DNA of 64,000 bases. Origin: Clostridia bacterium (lineage in GTDB: Bacteria; Bacillota; Clostridia; Lachnospirales; Lachnospiraceae). The position numbers and the translations under genes were made by a program. Under the pieces are notes generated by a model. The model was given only the letters and a program-made list of their open reading frames with translations. It ran no database searches and was not told the DNA's origin. The stretch spans positions 18,382 through 82,381 of the forward strand of contig CAJTFE010000020.1 of assembly GCA_910575725.1 (NCBI GenBank), in the 5' to 3' direction. Shown here piece after piece: positions 23,430 to 32,000 of the stretch. Position 1 is the stretch's first letter. Each line of letters starts with the position of its first letter.

Positions 23430-24464
23430 ATGAAAAGCCTGCCGGCGGTGGAGGTGTCTTTGTTCTGCCAGCAGGCAGCGATGATTCTGAAAGCCGGAAT
23501 TCCTCTGTATGACGGAATGGAGGTTTTGTATGAGAGCTATAAAGATACCGCTTACGGCAGGGCTTTTCAGAAAATCTATGAAGGCGTCCGGGACGGAGGC
23601 AGCCTCTATGAGGGGGTAAAAGCAGCCGGTTTTTTCCCAAAGTATATGGTACATATGGTTCATGTGGGAGAAACCGCCGGAGAGCTGGACCGGGTTCTTG
23701 AGTCTCTGGGAGATTACTATGACAGGGAAAGCCGGATGCAGGCGGCGATTCGAAGCGCAGTTGCCTATCCGATGGTGCTGGTGATCTTAATGACAGCCGT
23801 GATTGCAGTTCTGGTTCTGAAGGTGCTTCCCATATTTACAGAAGTGTTCTTAAGTCTGGGAACGGGTCTTGCCGGAACGGAAGGCGCCGTGCTGTCCGGA
23901 AGCGCGGCTCTGGGGCGTATTGTCCTCATAGCGGCGGCAGTTCTGCTTCTTCTGATGCTTGCGGTGTTTCTTATCTGGTGTGCCGGCAAAAGGCAGATGC
24001 TTCTTGGCGTCGGGCAGGGCCTTCCTGCAGTGCGCCGCCTTCTGAATCAGCAGACGGCTCAGCGTTTTGCAGAGGTGATTGCTATGGTGCTGAACAGCGG
24101 CTATCCCCTGGAGCACGCCTTAGAGCTGATACCGGATATGCTTCCGGATAAACGCAATATGAAAAAAGCCCAGAAGTGCCGTGAGCTTATGGAACAGAAC
24201 GGCGATTTTGCGGCAGCCGTAGAGCAGGCGGGCATCTTTGAGCCTCTTCATCAGAAGATGATCCGGGTGGGCGTAGAGGCCGGGCAGACGGATCGGGTTA
24301 TGGAGCGTATGGCAGGAATCTACGGCATGGAGGTGGACGAGGGAATCCACCGCATGGTCTCCTGGATCGAGCCGGCCCTGGTGTCTGTGCTGACCTTGAT
24401 TATCGGGGGGATTCTGCTTTCCGTAATGCTGCCTCTGGTGAGCATTATGCTGTCCATCGGTTAG
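23430..24464 (+). CDS. Type IV pilus/type II secretion inner-membrane platform protein (PilC/GspF family)
   Basis: Polytopic platform that couples the motor ATPase to pilin movement. It is 344 aa with the two GspF repeats: FCQQAAMILKAGIPLYDGME with YMVHMVHVGETAGELDRVLE in the first, and RFAEVIAMVLNSGYPLEHAL with KMIRVGVEAGQTDRVMERMA in the second. Hydrophobic segments lie near 110-135, 160-185 and at the C-terminus. The start at 23430 is preferred because GGGAG lies eight bases before it; GTG 23403 and ATG 23415 are alternatives. The PilT-type ATPase gene at 26291 is in the same run of genes. Confidence 0.85.
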   Translation: MKSLPAVEVSLFCQQAAMILKAGIPLYDGMEVLYESYKDTAYGRAFQKIYEGVRDGGSLYEGVKAAGFFPKYMVHMVHVGETAGELDRVLESLGDYYDRESRMQAAIRSAVAYPMVLVILMTAVIAVLVLKVLPIFTEVFLSLGTGLAGTEGAVLSGSAALGRIVLIAAAVLLLLMLAVFLIWCAGKRQMLLGVGQGLPAVRRLLNQQTAQRFAEVIAMVLNSGYPLEHALELIPDMLPDKRNMKKAQKCRELMEQNGDFAAAVEQAGIFEPLHQKMIRVGVEAGQTDRVMERMAGIYGMEVDEGIHRMVSWIEPALVSVLTLIIGGILLSVMLPLVSIMLSIG

Positions 24465-24513
24465 CGCACAGTACCTTAGAAAGCCGGAAAACCGGAACAA
24501 TAGGAGCTTTCGT

Positions 24514-24858
24514 ATGCATTTGTATAAAAGAAAACATAAGCATTTTCTGTCCTGGGCAGCCGCTGTGTGTCTGTTTGCCGCAGCCATTTGGTTTCTGGCG
24601 GCGGGCAGCAGCCGGATGAAGGAAACAACCTTAAGCGAGCAGCAGGAGCTTCTGGAGGACGCAATCAACCAGGCTGTTGTCAACTGCTATGCCATGGAAG
24701 GCCGTTATCCGGTGAGCATACAGTATCTGATTGAGAATTATGGGATCCAGGTTGATTTTGACAAGTACGCAGTGAGCTATGAAATATTTGCAGAGAATAT
24801 CAAGCCTCACGTGAAGGTCCTCCGCCTGGGAGAGACGGAGAATGGAGATGGGACATGA
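24514..24858 (+). CDS. Membrane-anchored pseudopilin-like protein, 114 aa
   Basis: A basic N-terminus (MHLYKRKHKHF) precedes one hydrophobic helix (residues 12-30) and an extracellular region with NCYAMEGRYPVSIQYLIENY, a pattern like that after the pilin N-terminal helix. No canonical prepilin peptidase site (G/A-FTxxE) is visible, so processing is uncertain. AATAGGAGC precedes ATG 24514. The end overlaps the next start as ATGA, coupling the two. Context within the PilC-PilT run suggests a minor pilus or secretion component; no family name is certain. Confidence 0.6.
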   Translation: MHLYKRKHKHFLSWAAAVCLFAAAIWFLAAGSSRMKETTLSEQQELLEDAINQAVVNCYAMEGRYPVSIQYLIENYGIQVDFDKYAVSYEIFAENIKPHVKVLRLGETENGDGT

Positions 24859-25331
24859 GAGAACGAAGACATGCGGCAGGCGGGCTGCTGACACTTCTGA
24901 TTTATGGGCTCTTTGCCCTGTTCTCCCTGCTTCTTGTGGTGATTGGGGCCCGTGTCTATCGGAATATCGTATCCACAGGCAGAGAAAATACCGAGATCCG
25001 CGCTTCCTTTTCCTATGTGGCCAATAAGGTGCGGATGAGCACCCGGGAGCCGGGAAGCGTCCGGATAGAGGAACGGGACGGTTTTGACGTGTTGATCCTC
25101 CGGTCTGCCGCGGAAGGATATGAGACCCGGATTTACTACTATGACGGGGCTCTCAGGGAGGCTTACCAGGCTTCGGATCAGCCCCTTTCTCCCAAGCTTG
25201 GGGAGAAGCTGATGGAGCTTTCCGGGTTCCGGATAGAGGAGACGGATACGGGGCATCTGGTTTTGTCCGCAGAGGATGAAGAGGGGAACCGGCGCAGCCT
25301 GCATTTGTATTTAGAGGGGAATTCAGTATGA
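24855..25331 (+). CDS. Minor pseudopilin-like membrane protein (DUF4860-like), 158 aa
   Basis: Single N-terminal membrane helix (LLTLLIYGLFALFSLLLVVIGARVY, split here: residues 11-35) followed by a beta-rich outer domain starting NTEIRASFSYVANKVRM. The layout resembles DUF4860 proteins that neighbour GspF/PilT genes in Clostridia, named from memory. There is no cysteine. The gene begins within the ATGA overlap with its upstream neighbour and ends in another ATGA overlap with 25328, so three small proteins are translated as a coupled block. Confidence 0.6.
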   Translation: MRERRHAAGGLLTLLIYGLFALFSLLLVVIGARVYRNIVSTGRENTEIRASFSYVANKVRMSTREPGSVRIEERDGFDVLILRSAAEGYETRIYYYDGALREAYQASDQPLSPKLGEKLMELSGFRIEETDTGHLVLSAEDEEGNRRSLHLYLEGNSV

Positions 25332-25780
25332 AAATGGCGGAAAAGAGAAATCCGGCCCTGGTAGAGCTGATTCTGGTGATTCTGTTCTTTGCTCTGGCTT
25401 CCATGGTACTGGTACAGGTCTTTGTAAAAGCGCATCTGCTCAGCAGGGAAAGCCGTGCGCAGACTCTTGGGCTGATTGCGGCAGAGGATCTGCTGGAGCA
25501 GTGGAAGGAGCTGCCCACGCAGCCGGAGCAGCTGTTTTCTTCAGAAAACGGCTGGGAAGAGGAAGCGGCAGGGGGAAACGTGCGCACCTTCCGGTCCGGA
25601 TGCAATGAGGAAATGCAGCCGGTTCCTTTGGAGCAGGCTGTCTATGAGCTTCGGGCAGAGCTCTGGACGGAGGAGAAGGAAGCCGGAGCGCTTTTGCATA
25701 TCCGGGTACAGGTGACAGGACTTAGGGACGGGAAGACACAGGTAGATCTTGAGACGGCCAGATATGCGGCGGAAACGTAA
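25328..25780 (+). CDS. Type IV pilin-like protein, 150 aa
   Basis: The N-terminus KRNPALVELILVILFFALAS resembles a class III/IV pilin signal: a short basic leader, alanine before the hydrophobic stretch and a glutamate four residues later. The hydrophobic helix runs to about residue 35 (MVLVQVFVKA). The outer part holds EDLLEQWKELP and a C-terminal strand region (LLHIRVQVTGLRDG). It overlaps the upstream gene as ATGA. It is the best pilin candidate in the set, though the peptidase that would process it is not encoded in this window. Confidence 0.6.
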   Translation: MKMAEKRNPALVELILVILFFALASMVLVQVFVKAHLLSRESRAQTLGLIAAEDLLEQWKELPTQPEQLFSSENGWEEEAAGGNVRTFRSGCNEEMQPVPLEQAVYELRAELWTEEKEAGALLHIRVQVTGLRDGKTQVDLETARYAAET

Positions 25781-25821
25781 CATAGCCTTGCCGTGCTGGC
25801 AGAGAAAGGGAAGGATGGCCT

Positions 25822-26289
25822 ATGAGTGAGAATCTGGATCGGTGGAAGAAGCTGCCTGAGAGGAAAGAGGAAGCCGGAGGAATGTCGAAGGGCACCGGCG
25901 TGGGCATGGCATCGATTCTTTTGATTGTAATTGTGCTGGCCTTTACTACCTTCGGGATTCTTTCCCTGGTATCGGCCCTGTCGGATGTGCGGATGAGCGG
26001 GAAAGCCCACGCCACGGCGGCAGCTTATTACCAGGCGGAGGGGAGGCTGCAGGAGCAGCTGGCCCAGCTTGACGGGGATCTTCTGGCCGGACGGGCGCAG
26101 ATTCCGGAGCAGGGGCTCTGGGAGCTGAAGGAGGATGTGCAGGAGGTTCAGCAATTGCTTCTGATTGTAGAGAAGCGTCAGGAGACAGAGGAAGGCGAAG
26201 GGCGCTACAGGGTTCTCTGGCAGCGGCTGGTGAATACCGTAGAGTGGAATCCGGAGCCGGGAATTGATATTTGGGATGGAGGAATGTAA
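25822..26289 (+). CDS. PilX-like membrane protein of the pilus set, 155 aa
   Basis: Residues 1-25 are polar and cytoplasmic (MSENLDRWKKLPERKEEAGG), a single membrane helix covers about 28-52 (MASILLIVIVLAFTTFGILS) and a helical outer part (AAAYYQAEGRLQEQLAQL) follows. The pattern of a helix plus AxAxYYQAEG is seen in small membrane proteins of pilus operons. The start follows GGGAAGGATGGCCT. The stop is one base before the pilT start. The family call rests mainly on position. Confidence 0.55.
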   Translation: MSENLDRWKKLPERKEEAGGMSKGTGVGMASILLIVIVLAFTTFGILSLVSALSDVRMSGKAHATAAAYYQAEGRLQEQLAQLDGDLLAGRAQIPEQGLWELKEDVQEVQQLLLIVEKRQETEEGEGRYRVLWQRLVNTVEWNPEPGIDIWDGGM

Positions 26290-26290
26290 G

Positions 26291-27352
26291 ATGGCGATTG
26301 AGATTCAAGAGATATTAAAGACAGGACTGGATATGGGAGGATCGGACATCTTCGTGATTCCGGGCTCCCCTATAAGCTTAAAGAGGGGAGGCGAGATCTT
26401 CGGGATTACACCGGAGAGGGTGATGCCGGACACCTCCAGAGAGCTGCTGGAACAGATTTATAAGCTGGCGGGGCGTGACATCCAGGAGCTCCATAGGAAG
26501 GGCGATGATGATTTTTCCTTTTCCGTAAAGGGAGCCGGGCGTTTCCGGTGCAATGCCTACAAGCAGAGAAGCTCTCTGGCGGCCGTGCTTCGAATCGTTA
26601 CCTTCGGGCTGCCGGACAGCGGCCGGATGCACATTCCGGAGGCTGTGATGAATCTGTACAGCCAGAAAAACGGCATGATTCTGGTTACAGGCCCGGCCGG
26701 AAGCGGAAAAACCACCACGCTGGCCTGTCTGATTGACCGGATTAATCAGAAGCGGAGCGGTCATATCATTACCATTGAGGATCCCATTGAGTATATCCAT
26801 TCCCATCAGAAGTGCCTGGTAAGCCAGAGGGAGCTGGATCTGGATACGGAAAGCTACAAGACGGCTCTGCGCGCTGCGCTGCGCCAGACGCCGGATGTAA
26901 TTCTTCTTGGGGAGATGCGGGATTTTGAGACTATTCAGACGGCTTTGACGGCGGCGGAAACAGGACAGCTCCTCTTGTCCACGCTGCATACGGTGGGAGC
27001 AGCCAAGACCATTGACCGGATTGTGGACGTATTCCCGGCAAGCCAGCAGGCGCAGGTGAGGGTGCAGCTTTCGATGGTACTCCGGGCGGTGGTGTCCCAG
27101 CGTCTGCTGCCGGCAGTGAACGGAGGCCTGGAACCGGTATTTGAGATTATGATTGTGAATCCGGCCATACAGAATATGATTCGGGAGGGCAAGATTCACC
27201 AGATGGACAATGTGATTTACTCCGGAGGAGACGCGGGGATGCGGACTATGGACAGCGACATCCTTCGTCTTTACAAGGAGGGACGAATCACAAAAGATAC
27301 GGCATTGACCTATGCGGTCAACCCAGAGCTTTTGGGGCGGAAACTTTCTTAA
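26291..27352 (+). CDS. PilT/PilB-family type IV pilus motor ATPase
   Basis: Hexameric cytoplasmic ATPase that drives pilin assembly or retraction. At 353 aa from ATG 26291 (GGAGG upstream) it has PilT length and layout, without the longer N-terminal domain of PilB/GspE. Walker A GPAGSGKTTTLA (near residue 134), Asp box IITIEDPIEYIH, Walker B VILLGEMRDFETIQTALTAA and His box LLLSTLHT are intact. No second ATPase, prepilin peptidase or PilM/N/O is present, so this enzyme may have to serve as the only motor. A terminator overlaps its stop. Confidence 0.9.
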   Translation: MAIEIQEILKTGLDMGGSDIFVIPGSPISLKRGGEIFGITPERVMPDTSRELLEQIYKLAGRDIQELHRKGDDDFSFSVKGAGRFRCNAYKQRSSLAAVLRIVTFGLPDSGRMHIPEAVMNLYSQKNGMILVTGPAGSGKTTTLACLIDRINQKRSGHIITIEDPIEYIHSHQKCLVSQRELDLDTESYKTALRAALRQTPDVILLGEMRDFETIQTALTAAETGQLLLSTLHTVGAAKTIDRIVDVFPASQQAQVRVQLSMVLRAVVSQRLLPAVNGGLEPVFEIMIVNPAIQNMIREGKIHQMDNVIYSGGDAGMRTMDSDILRLYKEGRITKDTALTYAVNPELLGRKLS

Positions 27353-27371
27353 GTTTCCGCCTTGTTTTTTT
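27336..27371 (+). terminator. Intrinsic terminator overlapping the end of the PilT gene
   Basis: GGCGGAAACTT pairs with AAGTTTCCGCC around TCTT, followed by TTGTTTTTTT. It marks the end of the type IV pilus-like operon. Confidence 0.85.
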
Positions 27372-27442
27372 GCCTGAAGAGGCCTGTTTTTTAATGGAGG
27401 CTTTAACAGTCTTTAAGGTAAAATAAAACGGAATGGAGAAGT

Positions 27443-27958
27443 ATGCGTATGGAGCAGGCACATGTTAGTCTGGCTGCCTCAAGTATTGTGCGGATCTGCT
27501 GCGACAGATTTGAGGAACAGGACTGGAGCGGCAGATTTTATACAATGTATCGAGAGGAACCGGCAAGCTTTTTGAATACACGGGAGCTGCTGGAGGGCCT
27601 GGACGGATTTTATAACTGGCTCGGATATCCACAGACATCTATGGCGGAGCGCAATTTTCTGGAGCCTTTGGAAGAAAAGGCCTCGTCATCCCTGGCTTTT
27701 GGGAGAAAGAAGAAGACGAGGCAAAAAGGAGAAGAGATTGTTGTGGGAAGAGATGAAATGAACAAGCATCAGGGCGGCAAAGCGACCTTTGTTGTACGGA
27801 TTCAATACCGCCAGAACGCAAGCTGGCAGGGCCAGATAACGTGGGCGGAGAAGAATAAGACCGTGTCTTTTCGCAGTGCATTGGAGCTTTTAAAGCTGAT
27901 TGACAGCACGGAGAGCTCTGCAGAGGAGAACTGGGACAGAGGAGACGAACAGGAATGA
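27443..27958 (+). CDS. Hypothetical protein, 171 aa, unknown function
   Basis: A soluble protein without signal or membrane helix. The N-terminal half has two cysteines (VRICCDRFEEQDWSG) and an aromatic helix (LDGFYNWLGYPQTSMAERNF). A basic linker (GRKKKTRQKG) leads to a C-terminal beta domain of about 50 residues (KATFVVRIQYRQNASWQGQI, AEKNKTVSFRSALELLKLID) that resembles small PilZ-like or RHH-like folds only loosely. GGAG precedes ATG 27443. The stop overlaps the next start as ATGA. I do not recognise the family; it begins the unit that leads to signal peptidase and the surface proteins. Confidence 0.65.
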   Translation: MRMEQAHVSLAASSIVRICCDRFEEQDWSGRFYTMYREEPASFLNTRELLEGLDGFYNWLGYPQTSMAERNFLEPLEEKASSSLAFGRKKKTRQKGEEIVVGRDEMNKHQGGKATFVVRIQYRQNASWQGQITWAEKNKTVSFRSALELLKLIDSTESSAEENWDRGDEQE

Positions 27959-28428
27959 CGGGAAAAGAGCTTAGAAAGCTGGGGCGTCCCCAGCTGTTGG
28001 AGCTTCTGGTAGCCCAGGCAAAGGAGACGGAGGAATTAAAGAAGCGTCTGGCAAAGGCGGAGGAACAGCTTGCAAAACGCAGGATTGCCATTGACGAGGC
28101 CGGCTCCATAGCAGAGGCTTCCCTGGCCCTCAGCGGAATTTTTGAGGCGGCGGAGGAAGCGGTTGCCCTGTATATGGAGAATATCAGGGAACTGAGCGGC
28201 AGACAAGAAAAGATTTATGCCCAGAAAAAGGCTGAAAATGAAAAAGCGGCAGGAGAAATCCTTGAAAAAGCCAGGAGAGGGGCAGATTTGATTCTGAACA
28301 GTACCCGGGAGGAATGCCGGAGACTTGAGGAGGATACCCGCAGACAGTGCCGGAGACTGGAAGAGGATACCCGTAAGCGGTGTGAAAATATGTTAAGCTC
28401 CGCCAAAGGGGAAGAGATAGAGGACTGA
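27955..28428 (+). CDS. Coiled-coil protein, 157 aa, unknown function
   Basis: Cytoplasmic and strongly helical: a first coiled coil (residues 22-45, AKETEELKKRLAKAEEQLAK), a middle segment AEASLALSGIFEAAEEAVAL, and a long second coil with a near repeat of CRRLEEDTRRQ and CRRLEEDTRKR near the C-terminus. The layout resembles DivIVA/GpsB-like or cell-pole scaffold proteins but lacks their N-terminal signature. It is coupled to the preceding gene through ATGA and precedes signal peptidase by 50 bases. A scaffold for surface-protein export is possible but unproven. Confidence 0.65.
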   Translation: MTGKELRKLGRPQLLELLVAQAKETEELKKRLAKAEEQLAKRRIAIDEAGSIAEASLALSGIFEAAEEAVALYMENIRELSGRQEKIYAQKKAENEKAAGEILEKARRGADLILNSTREECRRLEEDTRRQCRRLEEDTRKRCENMLSSAKGEEIED

Positions 28429-28478
28429 CAGGCCTGGTTTAACAAAGGCCGGTTTTCGGGACAGCAGTGAGGATGGTT

Positions 28479-29063
28479 ATGAAAAAAAGAAAGGCGATAG
28501 AAGTGCCGGAGCTCTCTCAACTGGAAGAGGAGCTGAGCAGGGTCAAGTACCAAAAGCGCTATAAAAGGGTGCTGACGAGCACCGTTAGTACGCTGATTGT
28601 AGTGGCGGCTGTGGCCGTTCTGATAGCAACGCTGCTGATGCCGGTGCTTCAGATATACGGAACCAGCATGAGTCCCACCCTGTATGACGGTGATATCATT
28701 GCTACCATAAAGACTACGGAATTTGAACCTGGCGATGTGGTGGCGTTCTATTATAACAATAAGATTCTTGTAAAACGTGTGATTGCCATGTCCGGCCAAT
28801 GGGTGGATATGGACGAGGACGGCAATGTATATGTGAACGATGTGCTGCTGGATGAACCTTATCTGGTAGAGAGGGCCTTCGGGGAATGCGATATTAAGCT
28901 TCCCTATCAGGTGCCGGAAAACCGTATTTTCGTCATGGGCGATCACAGAAGCGTTTCCGTGGACAGCCGGAGCACGACCGTAGGCTGTGTGGCGGAAGAA
29001 CAGCTGGTTGGAAAGCTGGTATTCAGGGTCTGGCCTCTGAAGGACATGGGCCCGGTGATGTAG
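28479..29063 (+). CDS. lepB: Signal peptidase I (type I, Ser-Lys)
   Basis: Membrane protease that removes signal peptides from exported proteins. At 194 aa it is the short Gram-positive type: cytoplasmic N-terminus, one membrane helix (near residues 35-58), catalytic serine in YGTSMSPTLYDGD (near 65), lysine in NNKILVKRVIA (near 99) and box E IFVMGDHRSVSVDSR. ATG 28479 is six bases after GAGG; GTG 28467 and ATG 28473 are possible. It directly precedes the giant adhesin and pilin genes, the usual place for a pilus-dedicated signal peptidase. A different, SipW-type enzyme is at 41253. Confidence 0.92.
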   Translation: MKKRKAIEVPELSQLEEELSRVKYQKRYKRVLTSTVSTLIVVAAVAVLIATLLMPVLQIYGTSMSPTLYDGDIIATIKTTEFEPGDVVAFYYNNKILVKRVIAMSGQWVDMDEDGNVYVNDVLLDEPYLVERAFGECDIKLPYQVPENRIFVMGDHRSVSVDSRSTTVGCVAEEQLVGKLVFRVWPLKDMGPVM

Positions 29064-29093
29064 CAGTTATCGGTATGAAAAGGAGGATTTCCA

Positions 29094-32000
29094 ATGGAGT
29101 CTTCGATGTTGAAGAAAGCGGCAAAGTACCTGCGGGAGAGCGGGAAAAATAAGCGGTGGAGGAAGGTGCTCACAGTGCTGGGCGCTGCAGTGGTGTTTGT
29201 GACGGCATACGTGCTTCTGATGCCTGCAGTCGCCATTGAGCGCAAGACAGTGTGCGAGCTTGAGGAGCATACCCATACAGAAGAATGCCAGGGACAGATT
29301 CTTGCCTGCGGCAAGGTGGGAGCAGGGGACGAGACGGAAGATGCGGTCACGCTGGAATTTGCCTGCGTCTTCCCGGAAGAGCTTCATACCCATACAGAGG
29401 AATGCTATGACAGTGAGGATCAGCTTCTCTGCGGCTATGCAGATTATGCGGTTCATACCCATGACAGCAGCTGTTATGAGAGCGGCGCTCTGGTGTGTTC
29501 CCTTCCTGAAGTGGAGGAGCATGAGCATACAGAGGCCTGCTATCAGATCAATGACAGCGGCTTTATCTGCGGCCAGGAGGAGTCCGAGGCCCACACCCAT
29601 ACGGATGCCTGCTATACGGAGCATAAGGAGCTGACCTGCGAGGAGGCGGAGAAGGAAAGCCATACCCACACGGAAGCCTGTTATTCCAAGGACTGGGAAA
29701 CGATCTGCGGTCTGGAAGAGTCTGAGGGACATACCCATGCAGACGGATGCTACGGAGAGGACGGCGCCTTAAGCTGCGGTCTGGAAGAGTCGGCGGGGCA
29801 TACCCATGACGAGACAATCTGCTACAATGTGACCAAGAGCCTGACCTGCGGCAGAATCGAAAATCAAGGCCATGTGCACGGCGCTTCCTGCTATGTCACG
29901 GAACGGGAGCTCACCTGCGGCAGGGAAGAGAATCCCCAGGGCCACACTCATACAGAGGAATGCCGCGGCGTTGTAAAAGAACTAGTCTGCGGAAAGGAAG
30001 AAGTCATTCTGCATGAGCATGCAGTGGAGAATGGCTGCTACGAGGCGGTTCTGGATGGAAACGGACAGCAGGCAAAGGATGAGAACGGCGAGCTGCTCTG
30101 GAAGCTGGCCTGCAGTTATCTGGAGACAGCGGAGCACATCCACGGCGAAGAGTGTTTTCAGGAGCATGAGCATACAGAGGAGTGCTATGAGGAAGGCCTG
30201 ATTTGCGGGCTGGAGGAGCATGTACATACAGAGGAATGCAGAATCGGAGAGGAAGAGGATGTTATCTTCTACTGCGCGGGCAGAATTCACGCCCATGCGG
30301 AGGAGTGCTTTGACAGTGAAGGAAGTGCAGTATGCGGCTATGGAGATTTTGTGATTCATGCCCATGACGAGAGCTGCTATGACGCAGGAGAAAGCCTAAT
30401 CTGCCCGCTGCCGGAGATTGGGGAGCATGCTCACTCAGAAGAGTGCTTCAACAGTGAAGGAAGCCTGGTATGTGAATTGCCGGAAGCAAGCCTCCACACC
30501 CATACAGAAGCCTGCTATGACGGAGAAGGCATACAAATCTGCAAAAAGCCGGAGATTCGCGAGCATCGCCACAGTGATGCCTGCCGTGATCCGGAGGTGA
30601 AGGAAGAGGAGACAGAGGAACAGCTCTTTACCAAGACCTGTGAGGGTGACGGATATATGGTTACGGTCAGCTATAGGGCGGACGCCAATATTCCGGAAGA
30701 GGCGGAGCTGATTGCAGAGCAGATTACCCAGGAGGAGAACGAGGCTCATTATGCAGAGCGTCAGGCACAGTTCCAGAAGACCTTAAAGGATGAGGGAGCA
30801 ACCATCCGGGCTCTGCTCAAGATAGGCTTTTATGTGAACGGAGAGGAGATTGAGCCGGAGAGCGACGTGACCGTTACGGTACAGCTTCTGGATGAGAACG
30901 GACTGGCAGAGGGCGGCCCGGTTACAGTGGTTCATTTTGCCAAGGATGATACAGAGGTTCTGGACGGAAGCAATGCAAAGGATAACAGTACCACATTCCA
31001 GATGGGCAGTTTCTCGGAGATAGCCATCGGTTATCGGACGGGGGAAGAGGAATCGGCGGGGGTCTATGTATCACGGTCTTTTGAATATGAAGACGATGCC
31101 TTCCGCATTACCTTTCATATAGAAGGCAACGCACAGCCTTTGAATAAGGAAGAAAAGCTTCCTGCGCAGGCCCATGAGAGCGGCGATGGGGAAGGCCCGG
31201 AAGCCGGGGAAACCAAAGAAGAAGAACCAAAGCAGCCGGAAGAAGAGACGGCGGAAGACGTGGAAGAGCCCGAAGCAGAGGAAGACGGGACGCAGGAGCA
31301 GCCGGATTCTGCTAAGGCTTCTGATAATGATGAGAAAAATGTGTTTGTAACCTCAGAAGATGATACGGATGGGGAAGAGGATTCCTTTTCGTTTCAAGTA
31401 ACCCCCATAGGCAGTGAAACGGAAGAGTACAAGGAATTTTTGGCTTATGCAGAGCAGTCCGGCGGTTCGGAAGAACTGCTTCGTATGCAGGTGTTTTCTT
31501 ATTCCCTGACTTATGAGGGCATAGAGCTGGACTTGTCAAATTGCAGGGTAAAGGCAGAAATTACCATGACGCCGGCTCTGAAAAGCCAGATGAACAAATC
31601 CATTCCTGAGGCAGTATCTTATCTCTTGAATCATGAAGGAGAAGCGCTGCAGCCGGTAAACGATATCCTGGAAGCGGATTTGGCTCCGGAACAGCAGGGA
31701 TTGCAGGAGGCGGAAAAGCCGGTGGGAGAGGAGCAGTCTGAGGAAGAACAGCAGGAAGAGGAGATAACAGAGGAAGAGCAGGAGGAAACTGCCGCAGATT
31801 CCTCCCAAGAAATATCCGATGAAAACGGGATATCAAAAACAGGCGGTAATGAAACCGGCATCACGATTTCTATTGTAGGAAAGACGGGGACGGCTTCTGA
31901 GCCGGACGGGAATGCCGGTACGGATGACGCACAGTTAAACAGCCTGGCAAGTATTGTTTTTGATGACGAGAATCCCGGCACGGAAGGTAAGATAGCGGAA

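Noticed and set aside
29268..30585. Repeats in the adhesin considered as a CRISPR or DNA satellite
   Set aside because: Units keep the protein frame and only the His/Cys pattern is conserved; there are no constant DNA repeats with unique spacers.
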